Origin: Bacillota bacterium
GTDB lineage: Bacteria > Bacillota_I > Bacilli_A > Erysipelotrichales > Erysipelotrichaceae
NCBI GenBank assembly: GCA_023388035.1
Contig: JAEWGY010000008.1
Span: forward strand, 1-6,253
Reading direction: 5' to 3'
Length of the DNA: 6,253 bases
The translations under genes were made by a program, and so were the position numbers. Of the stretch, positions 1 to 6,253 are shown piece after piece; within the stretch, counting starts at the first letter, position 1; each line of letters opens with the position of its first letter. The notes beneath the pieces were generated by a model that searched no databases, was not told the DNA's origin, and saw only the letters and a list, made by a program, of their open reading frames with translations.

Positions 1-957
<957 letters not shown>

Positions 958-959
<2 letters not shown>

Positions 960-962
960 GAG
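958..962 (+). promoter_or_regulatory. gyrA Shine-Dalgarno, overlapping gyrB stop
   Basis: AGGAG lies 5 nt before the ATG at 968 and shares two bases with the gyrB TAG stop (957-959). This supports translation of gyrB and gyrA from one message with coupled initiation, which would help keep the two subunits at equal amounts. Confidence 0.85.
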
Positions 963-967
963 TTTAT

Positions 968-3427
968 ATGGAAAATTTTAATCACGGAAAAATAGAAAAA
1001 GTAAATATAGCTTCTGAAATGAAATCTAGCTTTTTAGATTATTCAATGTCTGTAATTATAGCTAGAGCTCTTCCTGATGTAAGAGATGGTCTTAAACCAG
1101 TACATCGAAGAATAATTTATGCAATGCTAGACTTAGGAATGTTACCTACTAAACCACATCGTAAGTCTGCAAGAATTGTCGGGGAAGTAATTGGTAAATA
1201 CCATCCTCATGGTGATACAGCAGTTTATGAATCAATGGTAAGAATGGCACAGGATTTTTCTTATCGCTATCCCTTAGTAGAGGGACATGGAAACTTTGGA
1301 TCAGTGGATGGTGACTCTGCAGCTGCAATGCGATATACCGAAGCTAGAATGTCAAAGATTTCTTTAGAATTAGTAAGAGAATTAGAAAAAGAAACTGTTT
1401 CTTGGTCTGATAACTATGATGCTGAACTTAAAGAACCAGATATCTTACCTTGTCGTTTTCCTAATCTTTTGGTAAATGGTAGTACCGGGATTGCAGTAGG
1501 GATGGCTACTAATATGCCACCTCATAATCTTAAGGAAGTTATTGATGCAGCTATTGCGATTATTGATAATCCTGATATTGAAGTTGTTGATTTAATAAAT
1601 AATTATATTAAAGGTCCTGATTTTCCTACAGCTGCCTGTATCTTAGGTAGATCAGGTATTAAAAAGGCTTATGAAACTGGTAAAGGTTCTATTATAGTAA
1701 GAGCTAAGGCGGAGATAATTGAAAAAAGTAATGGTATTCATGAAATAATCATTAGTGAATTACCATATATGGTAAATAAACAAGAACTACTCAAAAAGAT
1801 CCATAAATTAGCTAGTGATAAAGTGATTGAAGGGATCTCAAATTTAGTTGATCTTTCTAATCGAAATGGTATTAAAATTGTCTTTACTTTAAAAAAAGGA
1901 GCTCAGCCACAAGTTGTTTTAAATCAACTTTATAGACAAAGTCAACTTCAAACAACCTTTGGTGTTAATAATGTTGTACTTGTTGATAATACACCTAGAT
2001 TATTAAATCTTAAAGAATTATTTAAATATTATATTAAGCATCAAGAAGAGATCATTAGAAATGCTACTATTTATGATTTAAGAAAAGCTAAGGAAAGAAT
2101 GCATATCTTAGAAGCTCTTAAAGTTGCGGTTGATAATATTGATGAAACAATTAAGATCATTCGTGCTAATAGAGAAGTAGAAGTAGCTAAGGAAGCTTTA
2201 ATTAAAAGATTTGATTTTACTGAAATTCAAGCTAAAGCTATTCTTGATATGCAACTTAAACGCTTAACTGGATTTGAAATTGAAAAGATAATTAATGAAA
2301 TCAATGAACTCTCATTAACAATCGCAGATTATGAAGATATTCTAAATAATTATGAAAGAATTGTTAGAATTCTTAAAGAAAATCTTTTAGAAATAAAAGA
2401 AAAATATGGTGATGAAAGAAGAACAGAAATAATCGAGGATGATTCTAATATTGAAGATGAAGAATTAATTCCTGTTGAAGATATCGTCGTTTCATTAACT
2501 AATAATGGTTATATTAAACGAATGACAATCGATAATTATAAAACCCAAAATAGAGGTGGTAAGGGTGTTAAAGGAATGTCTATTAATGAAAATGATGAAA
2601 TTAGTCAATTCCTTAATATGTCAACACATGATCATTTATTACTATTTAGTTCTAAAGGTAAGGTTTATCGCACTAAAGGATATCGTATACCAGAAGGATC
2701 TAGGATTGCTAAGGGATTACCTATTGTTAATCTTTTAGAACTTGAAAAAGATGAGATAATTAAAGTTATTACTAATTACAATGATAATGATCTTAATCTT
2801 CGAAATTTCTTTATTGTTACTAAATTAGGTAAGATAAAGAAAATTGATGCTTCAGAATTTAAGAATATAAATAGAAAAGGAAAAATTATTTATCGTTTCA
2901 ATAACGAAGACAATGATGAACTTAATTACGTTTTAGTAACTAATGGTAATGATGAAATAATTATCGGTTCAAGTGATGCTCAGGCAGTTAAATTCACTGA
3001 AGAAAGTGTCAGATCAAAAGGAAGAATTGCTGCTGGTGTTAAAGGAATTAATTTAAATGATAAAGCCTATGTTGTTGGAGCTAGTGTTGTAAGTGATGAT
3101 GATAAAGTGTTATGCATTACTAAGAAAGGTATTGGTAAATTAACCCTAGCCAGTGAATATCGTCTAACAAATAGAGGAACAAAAGGAGTAATTGCAATTA
3201 AACTAAAAGAAGGTGATGAATTAGTTACCCTTACTAGTTTTAAAGGAAGTAAAGATTGTTTAATTATGACTAATAATGGTCAAGTGATAAGAATAAATCT
3301 TGATGAAATTAGAGATATTTCTCGAAATGCACAAGGAGTTAAGTTTATTAATTTAAATGAAGATTCCTTTGTAACAGCTGTAACGCTAGTAGATAATATG
3401 AATAAAGAGGTTGAAGAAAGTGATTGA
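968..3427 (+). CDS. gyrA: DNA gyrase subunit A
   Basis: The DNA breakage-reunion subunit of gyrase (A2B2 heterotetramer). It is 819 residues long, close to B. subtilis GyrA. The N-terminal winged-helix DNA gate holds the catalytic tyrosine Y123 in [12 protein letters not shown], preceded by R122. The quinolone-determining region carries [10 protein letters not shown], with T84 and E88 at the positions of E. coli S83 and D87. A tower and coiled-coil segment spans roughly 340-490. The C-terminal beta-pinwheel (about 500-805) has repeated blades such as [29 protein letters not shown] and [10 protein letters not shown] GyrA-box, needed for DNA wrapping, is present as QNRGGKG (residues 527-533, bases 2546-2566), which marks it as GyrA rather than ParC although its second residue is Asn instead of the usual Arg. 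The start is set by AGGAG 5 nt upstream and by the family N-terminus. The last codons overlap serS by 8 nt, and the stop is TGA. Confidence 0.98.
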   Translation: MENFNHGKIEKVNIASEMKSSFLDYSMSVIIARALPDVRDGLKPVHRRIIYAMLDLGMLPTKPHRKSARIVGEVIGKYHPHGDTAVYESMVRMAQDFSYRYPLVEGHGNFGSVDGDSAAAMRYTEARMSKISLELVRELEKETVSWSDNYDAELKEPDILPCRFPNLLVNGSTGIAVGMATNMPPHNLKEVIDAAIAIIDNPDIEVVDLINNYIKGPDFPTAACILGRSGIKKAYETGKGSIIVRAKAEIIEKSNGIHEIIISELPYMVNKQELLKKIHKLASDKVIEGISNLVDLSNRNGIKIVFTLKKGAQPQVVLNQLYRQSQLQTTFGVNNVVLVDNTPRLLNLKELFKYYIKHQEEIIRNATIYDLRKAKERMHILEALKVAVDNIDETIKIIRANREVEVAKEALIKRFDFTEIQAKAILDMQLKRLTGFEIEKIINEINELSLTIADYEDILNNYERIVRILKENLLEIKEKYGDERRTEIIEDDSNIEDEELIPVEDIVVSLTNNGYIKRMTIDNYKTQNRGGKGVKGMSINENDEISQFLNMSTHDHLLLFSSKGKVYRTKGYRIPEGSRIAKGLPIVNLLELEKDEIIKVITNYNDNDLNLRNFFIVTKLGKIKKIDASEFKNINRKGKIIYRFNNEDNDELNYVLVTNGNDEIIIGSSDAQAVKFTEESVRSKGRIAAGVKGINLNDKAYVVGASVVSDDDKVLCITKKGIGKLTLASEYRLTNRGTKGVIAIKLKEGDELVTLTSFKGSKDCLIMTNNGQVIRINLDEIRDISRNAQGVKFINLNEDSFVTAVTLVDNMNKEVEESD
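3404..3410 (+). promoter_or_regulatory. serS Shine-Dalgarno inside gyrA, deciding the GTG start
   Basis: AAAGAGG within the last gyrA codons matches AAGGAGG at six of seven positions and lies 9 nt before GTG 3420. The in-frame TTG at 3411 directly abuts this site, leaving no spacing for a ribosome. The GTG start is therefore preferred. Confidence 0.65.
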
Positions 3428-4697
3428 TATAAATTTAATCCGTAATAATCCAGAATTAGTACGTGAAAATATTAGAAAAAAATTCCAAGATCATAAATTA
3501 TCTTTAGTAGATGATATTATTGTTAAAGACGAAAATTATCGTAAAATAAGAGTAGAAGTAGATGAGTTACGATCTAAAAAGAATAAAGCATCTAAAGAAA
3601 TCGGTCTGCTTATGCGTGAAAAGAAAATAAAAGAAGCAGAAGATTTAAAAATAGAGATAAATAATATTAATACATTGATTAGTGAATTAGAGGAAAAAGA
3701 AGTTCTACTTGAAAATGAAATTAAAGAATTAATGTATAAGATTCCTAATATCATTGATAACTCAGTTCCTATTGGAAAAGATGATAAGGATAATGTTGTT
3801 ATTAAGGAATATGGTAATAAAAGAAGTTTTGATTTTGAAATCCCTCATCATATTGAAATTATGGAAAAACTTAATGGAATTGATATTGATAGCGCAAGAA
3901 AAACTTCTGGACATGGTTTCTATTATCTTGATGGTGAAATAGCTCGATTACATTCTGCAATTATTACATATGCTAGAGATTTTATGATTGAAAAGGGTTA
4001 TACTTATTGTATACCGCCATATATGATTAGATCAAAGGTTGTGAGTGGGGTAATGTCATTTGAAGAAATGGCAAACATGATGTACAAAATTGAAGGAGAA
4101 GATTTATTCCTAATCGGAACTTCTGAACATTCAATGATCGGAAGATTCATTGATACTATTATTAAAGATGAAAGCTTACCTTTAAAATATACTTCTTATT
4201 CCCCTTGTTTTAGAAAAGAAGTTGGAGCCCACGGTCTAGAAGAAAGAGGTGTATATCGTATACATCAATTTGAAAAACAGGAGATGATTGCAGTTTGTAA
4301 ACCTGATGAATCAATGGATATATATAATGAAATGTGGAAGAACACAGTTGAACTTTTCTTAAGTCTTGATATCCCAGTTAGACAATTAGAATGCTGCAGT
4401 GGTGATCTTGCTGATCTTAAAATTAAATCTTGTGATATTGAAGCTTTTTCACCTAGACAAAATAAATATTTTGAAGTTGGTTCTTGTTCTAATTTAGGTG
4501 ATGCTCAAGCTAGAAGATTGGGTATTAGAGTGAATTCAGAAAAAGGCAAATATTTTCCTCATACCTTAAATAATACTGTAGTAGCTCCACCCCGCATGTT
4601 AATTGCTTTTTTAGAAAATAATCTTAATAGCGATGGGTCGATTAATATTCCTATCAAACTAAGACCTTATATGGGTAATAAAACAATAATTAAATAA
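3420..4697 (+). CDS. serS: Seryl-tRNA synthetase, divergent signature motifs
   Basis: A class II aminoacyl-tRNA synthetase that charges tRNA-Ser with serine in the cytoplasm, 425 residues from GTG 3420. That start gives [14 protein letters not shown], matching the canonical M-[LI]-D-x-x-x-[IL]-R opening; TTG 3411 would add three residues without usable spacing. Residues about 25-108 form the charged coiled-coil arm that holds the tRNA-Ser variable arm. The catalytic core follows: TSE at 234-236 (usual TAE serine-binding loop), motif 2 FRKE at 264-267 with the downstream HQFEKQE (282-288), GSCSN (354-358), QARR (363-366) and motif 3 with R392 in [12 protein letters not shown]. The C-terminus LRPYMGN is typical. 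Compared with B. subtilis SerRS, several segments differ in wording ([44 protein letters not shown]), so this belongs to a different SerRS branch. The catalytic Arg and Glu are kept, so activity is expected. It overlaps gyrA by 8 nt and is probably co-translated with it. Confidence 0.95.
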   Translation: MIDINLIRNNPELVRENIRKKFQDHKLSLVDDIIVKDENYRKIRVEVDELRSKKNKASKEIGLLMREKKIKEAEDLKIEINNINTLISELEEKEVLLENEIKELMYKIPNIIDNSVPIGKDDKDNVVIKEYGNKRSFDFEIPHHIEIMEKLNGIDIDSARKTSGHGFYYLDGEIARLHSAIITYARDFMIEKGYTYCIPPYMIRSKVVSGVMSFEEMANMMYKIEGEDLFLIGTSEHSMIGRFIDTIIKDESLPLKYTSYSPCFRKEVGAHGLEERGVYRIHQFEKQEMIAVCKPDESMDIYNEMWKNTVELFLSLDIPVRQLECCSGDLADLKIKSCDIEAFSPRQNKYFEVGSCSNLGDAQARRLGIRVNSEKGKYFPHTLNNTVVAPPRMLIAFLENNLNSDGSINIPIKLRPYMGNKTIIK

Positions 4698-4698
4698 A

Positions 4699-4714
4699 TG
4701 TTACACGTGGAACA
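4699..4714. promoter_or_regulatory. parS: parS-like ParB/Spo0J centromere site
   Basis: TGTTACACGTGGAACA begins two bases after the serS stop. It fits the bacterial chromosomal parS pattern TGTTNCACGTGNAACA completely, and differs at one base from the B. subtilis consensus TGTTNCACGTGAAACA. The CACGTG core and both TGTT/AACA arms are intact, and the two halves are symmetric at seven of eight positions. parS sites cluster near the replication origin, where ParB loads, spreads and recruits SMC. The gyrB-gyrA-serS-dnaX neighbourhood is origin-proximal in related bacteria, which strengthens the call. GC-containing sequence like this stands out in the surrounding AT-rich gap. No parB/parA gene lies in the window. 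Confidence 0.85.
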
Positions 4715-4729
4715 AATATAGTATATTTG
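4713..4729. repeat. Perfect 8-bp inverted repeat abutting parS
   Basis: CAAATATA-G-TATATTTG is a perfect palindrome with a single-base centre at 4721, and it shares its first two bases with the end of parS. It could bind a dimeric protein, form a small cruciform, or be chance in AT-rich DNA. As a terminator it would be weak: the stem has one G-C pair and no T-tract follows. Confidence 0.55.
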
Positions 4730-4761
4730 ATTTAGTGGGGTTAATGATGAATTTAAATCAG

Positions 4762-4791
4762 TTAATGTAACTAGATTATTATAATCATTAA
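4762..4791. repeat. AT-rich nested inverted repeats in the serS-ffs gap
   Basis: TTAATG (4762-4767) pairs with CATTAA (4786-4791). Nested inside is GATTAT-T-ATAATC (4774-4786), a perfect 6-bp palindrome with a 1-nt centre. The two share C4786 and cannot form fully at once. The sequence is mostly A/T, so chance is likely; no function is assigned. Confidence 0.3.
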
Positions 4792-4794
4792 GAA

Positions 4795-4827
4795 TAAAAT
4801 ATTAGTAAAATATTAGTAAAATATTAT
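4795..4827. repeat. Three tandem 11-bp AT units upstream of ffs promoter
   Basis: TAAAATATTAG occurs exactly at 4795-4805 and 4806-4816, and with a final G-to-T change at 4817-4827. The A4 runs are spaced 11 bp, close to one helical turn, so they may bend the DNA about 55-87 bp upstream of the predicted ffs transcription start. The flanks GAATAAAATA (4792-4801) and TATTTTATTC (4825-4834) are also inverted repeats, which could fold into an AT-only hairpin. The repeat is directly visible; the role is inferred. Confidence 0.6.
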
Positions 4828-4846
4828 TTTATTCCCCTTAAAAGAC

Positions 4847-4875
4847 TTTAAAAAATATAAATATTATGTTAAAAT
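4847..4875 (+). promoter_or_regulatory. Predicted sigma-A-type promoter of ffs (extended -10)
   Basis: TGTTAAAAT at 4867-4875 is an extended -10 element (TGn followed by TAAAAT, one mismatch to TATAAT). TTTAAA at 4847-4852 is a weak -35 (four of six) with a 17-bp spacer. Transcription would begin about 7 nt after the -10, at 4882, which is exactly the first base of the GGTACA stem of the SRP RNA. A run of A/T-rich phased repeats sits upstream. Confidence 0.65.
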
Positions 4876-4881
4876 ATTATT

Positions 4882-4955
4882 GGTACAACGAGCATAGTTG
4901 AATTTGGTCAGGTCAGGAATGAAGCAGCCATAAGACTCACTGCTTGTGTGTACCT
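4882..4955 (+). ncRNA. ffs: Signal recognition particle RNA, small (4.5S-type)
   Basis: The RNA scaffold of SRP, which binds Ffh and directs ribosomes making membrane or secreted proteins to FtsY. The domain IV core is plain at 4906-4929: GGTCAGGTC, then tetraloop GGAA, then the GAAGCAGCC side carrying the Ffh-binding internal loop. The tetraloop is closed by an A-U pair where E. coli has C-G, so pairing is kept. The ends pair: GGTACA (4882-4887) with TGTACC (4949-4954), and ACGAGCA (4888-4894) with TGCTTGT (4941-4947) with one G-U and a bulged G4948. The length of about 74 nt means there is no Alu domain, unlike the long B. subtilis scRNA. In B. subtilis the RNA gene lies between tadA and dnaX; here it lies before tadA. 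The exact 3' end within the U-run is uncertain. Confidence 0.95.
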
Positions 4956-4959
4956 TTTT
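4941..4959 (+). terminator. Possible intrinsic terminator formed by the ffs 3' arm and U-tract
   Basis: The 3' arm of the SRP RNA terminal helix (TGCTTGT-G-TGTACC, 4941-4954) is followed directly by TTTTT (4955-4959). The helix is moderately stable and its 5' arm lies some 50 nt upstream, so termination may be partial. Partial read-through would be useful, because tadA begins 7 nt later with no evident strong promoter of its own. Confidence 0.45.
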
Positions 4960-4966
4960 ATTATTT

Positions 4967-5425
4967 ATGAAAGAAAAATTTATGAAATTAGTTCTAGATA
5001 GAGCTAAAAAAGCATATTTAGAAGACGAAATACCAATAGCTTGCCTAATAGCTAGAGGTGATGAAATTATCGCAATTGAACATAATACCAAAGAAAAAGA
5101 TAATAACCCCTTAAAACATGCGGAAATCAAATGCATTGATAAAGCACTTAAAAAAATAGGTTCAAAATATTTAAATGATTGCGAGATCTATGTAAATATT
5201 GAACCCTGTATGATGTGTATGGGTGCTATTATTAATACTAGAATTAAAAAAATCTATATCTCAAGTCTAAATCCAAAAGGTGGTTTCTTTATGTCTAATT
5301 ATGAAATAATGAAATCTAAATCAGTTAATCATCGTTTAGAATATGAAATTGGACTGTTGGAAGTAGAGAGTAAAAAACTAATACAGGATTTCTTCTTAAC
5401 AAAAAGAAAAAATAATAAGGTATAA
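4967..5425 (+). CDS. tadA: tRNA-specific adenosine deaminase TadA
   Basis: This zinc enzyme converts adenosine 34 of the tRNA-Arg(ACG) anticodon to inosine so that one tRNA reads CGU, CGC and CGA. From ATG 4967 it has 152 residues, near the family's usual 150-165. The cytidine/deoxycytidylate-deaminase fold is shown by HAE at 51-53 (zinc ligand H51, proton shuttle E53) and PCMMC at 80-84 (zinc ligands C81 and C84). Further family features are the HN at 39-40, NPKGG (102-106) and the basic C-terminal helix. In the N-terminal strand the usual PVGAV reads PIACL, with Ala25 in place of a well-conserved Gly. The start is chosen because MKEKFMKLVLDRAKKAYLED aligns with the N-terminal helix of Gram-positive TadA; GTG 4946 would lie inside the SRP RNA, and ATG 4982 would cut the helix short. 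No clear Shine-Dalgarno precedes the start. dnaX follows after 7 nt. Confidence 0.93.
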   Translation: MKEKFMKLVLDRAKKAYLEDEIPIACLIARGDEIIAIEHNTKEKDNNPLKHAEIKCIDKALKKIGSKYLNDCEIYVNIEPCMMCMGAIINTRIKKIYISSLNPKGGFFMSNYEIMKSKSVNHRLEYEIGLLEVESKKLIQDFFLTKRKNNKV

Positions 5426-5426
5426 T
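5396..5426 (+). promoter_or_regulatory. Candidate dnaX promoter overlapping the tadA stop
   Basis: TATAAT at 5421-5426 is a perfect -10 hexamer containing the tadA TAA stop. TTAACA at 5396-5401 matches TTGACA at five of six, but the spacer is 19 bp, longer than ideal. The predicted start of transcription, about 5433, falls on the dnaX ATG. In such AT-rich DNA a chance TATAAT is quite possible. Confidence 0.35.
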
Positions 5427-5432
5427 AATTAT

Positions 5433-6253
5433 ATGTCGTATCAGTCGCTTTATAGAACTTATCGACCACAAAATTTTGAAGATGTTGTAGGTCAAAAATA
5501 TATTATCAGAATTTTAGAAAATGCAATCAAATTAAATAAAGTGTCACATGCTTATATCTTTGCAGGACCAAGAGGAGTAGGTAAAACATCTATTGCAAAG
5601 ATCTTTGCTAAAAAACTTATAAACAAAGGTGAAATCAATGTCAATAAGCACCCAGACATCTTAGAAATTGATGCTGCAAGTAATAATTCAGTTGAAGATG
5701 TTAGAGAACTGATTAATAAGGTGAATTATCCACCATTTGAAGGTGATAAAAAAGTCTACATTATCGATGAAGTTCATATGCTTAGTACTCAAGCTTTTAA
5801 CGCCTTACTTAAAACACTTGAAGAACCACCAGAGCATACTGTTTTTATTCTTGCTACAACAGAGCTTCATAAGATAATACCAACAGTTCTAAGTAGATGC
5901 CAGATACTTAATTTTAGTTATATTAGCAATGATGAGATAGTAAATAGACTCGCAAAAATTCTAGATTTAGAAAAAATCAATTATGAGAAGAAAGCTTTAG
6001 AAATAATCGCTAGACTATCTGATGGCGGTTTAAGAGATGCTTTAAGTAATCTTGAAAAAGTTATTCTTTATAAAGAAGAGATAATAAATGAGCAATTAGT
6101 TAGTGAAGTATTCTCATTAATAACTAAAGATAAGATGATTATGCTGATAAATATCTTAAGTAAGCAAAACACTAAAGAACTAGAAGAATTCCTTAATTTA
6201 GAATTTAACTATATTAATAATTATCAAATATTCATTGAGGATCTATTTAAATT
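5433..6253 (+). CDS. dnaX: DNA polymerase III subunit gamma/tau, N-terminal part (3' end outside window)
   Basis: The clamp-loader ATPase that, with delta and delta', opens the beta sliding clamp and loads it on DNA. The frame is open from ATG 5433 to the window edge (273 codons). MSYQSLYRTYRPQNFEDVVGQ is the family opening. AAA+ motifs follow in order: Walker A GPRGVGKT (45-52), EIDAASNN (78-85), Walker B IIDEVHM (110-116), ALLKTLEEPP (124-133), sensor 1 ATTE (141-144), arginine-finger SRC (154-156) and sensor 2 GGLRDALSNLE (198-208). The usual four-cysteine zinc module between Walker A and EIDAAS is gone: a 17-residue linker with no Cys replaces a segment about 14 residues longer in B. subtilis. 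AAGGT at 5417-5421 is a weak Shine-Dalgarno 11 nt upstream, and the gene starts 7 nt after tadA, so coupling or its own start signal are both possible. Any tau/gamma frameshift site would lie beyond the window. Confidence 0.95.
   Translation, partial: MSYQSLYRTYRPQNFEDVVGQKYIIRILENAIKLNKVSHAYIFAGPRGVGKTSIAKIFAKKLINKGEINVNKHPDILEIDAASNNSVEDVRELINKVNYPPFEGDKKVYIIDEVHMLSTQAFNALLKTLEEPPEHTVFILATTELHKIIPTVLSRCQILNFSYISNDEIVNRLAKILDLEKINYEKKALEIIARLSDGGLRDALSNLEKVILYKEEIINEQLVSEVFSLITKDKMIMLINILSKQNTKELEEFLNLEFNYINNYQIFIEDLFK

Noticed and set aside
1891..1900. A7 run followed by GGAG in gyrA, resembling a slippery or internal initiation site
   Set aside because: The gyrA frame continues intact with conserved residues, and no ATG follows at suitable spacing.
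2556..2738. 60-codon + strand frame within gyrA
   Set aside because: It is a shifted-frame shadow of the gyrA pinwheel region, with no ribosome-binding site and no recognisable protein.
3411..3419. TTG at 3411 as serS start
   Set aside because: The Shine-Dalgarno-like AAAGAGG abuts it with no spacing, while GTG 3420 has 9 nt spacing and gives the canonical SerRS N-terminus.
3425..3427. UGA read as Trp (Mycoplasma code)
   Set aside because: gyrA ends at its expected length at this TGA, reading through would add only a few codons before TAA, and all Trp codons seen are TGG.
3536..3754. Minus-strand frame opposite the serS coiled-coil
   Set aside because: The low-complexity Ser/Ile/Phe-rich product is the antisense of Lys/Glu-rich codons; no start signal is seen.
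3754..3942. 62-codon + strand frame within serS
   Set aside because: It is a shadow frame rich in Leu/Ile from AT-rich codons of serS, without supporting signals.
4744..4770. Tiny ORF MMNLNQLM after a GTGGGG stretch
   Set aside because: It has only eight codons, a G-run but no proper Shine-Dalgarno, and no attenuator or downstream target for a leader peptide.
4737..4837. GGGG (4737-4740) pairing with CCCC (4834-4837) to enclose a structured RNA
   Set aside because: Only four pairs close a roughly 93-nt AT-rich loop and flanking bases do not extend the stem; no riboswitch or T-box motif is seen.
4946..4966. GTG 4946 as tadA start
   Set aside because: It lies inside the SRP RNA 3' arm and adds residues (MCTFLLF) not found in TadA proteins.
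4864..5136. Minus-strand frame over ffs and tadA
   Set aside because: It is antisense to a clear structured RNA and to the tadA zinc-enzyme coding sequence.
5726..5734. TTATCCACC, one base from a DnaA box
   Set aside because: It is a single copy within dnaX coding for the conserved Tyr-Pro-Pro stretch; no cluster of boxes is present, so it is not evidence for an origin.

Overview
The window carries five protein genes and one small stable RNA, all on the + strand: the 3' half of gyrB, complete gyrA, complete serS, a short SRP RNA gene (ffs), complete tadA, and the 5' part of dnaX. The DNA is very AT-rich (by eye about 30% G+C in genes, less between them). Gram-positive-type gyrase sequences, the gyrB-gyrA-serS order known from mycoplasmas (e.g. 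Mycoplasma genitalium), an SRP RNA without Alu domain and compact spacing all suggest a reduced-genome relative of Bacilli/Mollicutes. The three Trp codons in the window are all TGG and gyrA ends in TGA at its expected length, so UGA appears to be a stop; that argues against the Mycoplasma/Spiroplasma code and fits Acholeplasma-like or uncultured gut Bacilli lineages. The taxonomic placement is inference.

Layout: gyrB (1-959) ends 8 nt before gyrA (968-3427), whose Shine-Dalgarno overlaps the gyrB stop. gyrA overlaps serS (3420-4697) by 8 nt. The one sizeable non-coding stretch is 4698-4881. It begins with a close match to the ParB/Spo0J centromere site parS (4699-4714), followed at once by a perfect 17-bp AT palindrome (4713-4729), small AT-rich inverted repeats, three 11-bp tandem AT units (4795-4827) and an extended -10 promoter. 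The promoter fires into ffs (4882-4955). tadA starts only 7 nt after the U-tract that ends ffs, with no clear Shine-Dalgarno, and dnaX follows tadA by 7 nt.

Together this is an origin-proximal housekeeping neighbourhood: DNA supercoiling (GyrA/GyrB), chromosome segregation (parS), replisome clamp loading (DnaX), protein targeting (SRP RNA) and decoding (SerRS, TadA). No defence island, mobile element, CRISPR or novel multi-gene system is present. The points most worth a second look are the parS site with its adjoining palindrome, a DnaX that lacks the cysteine zinc module, a SerRS whose signature motifs depart from the common bacterial form, and the ffs-tadA junction that leaves no room for a conventional translation start signal.
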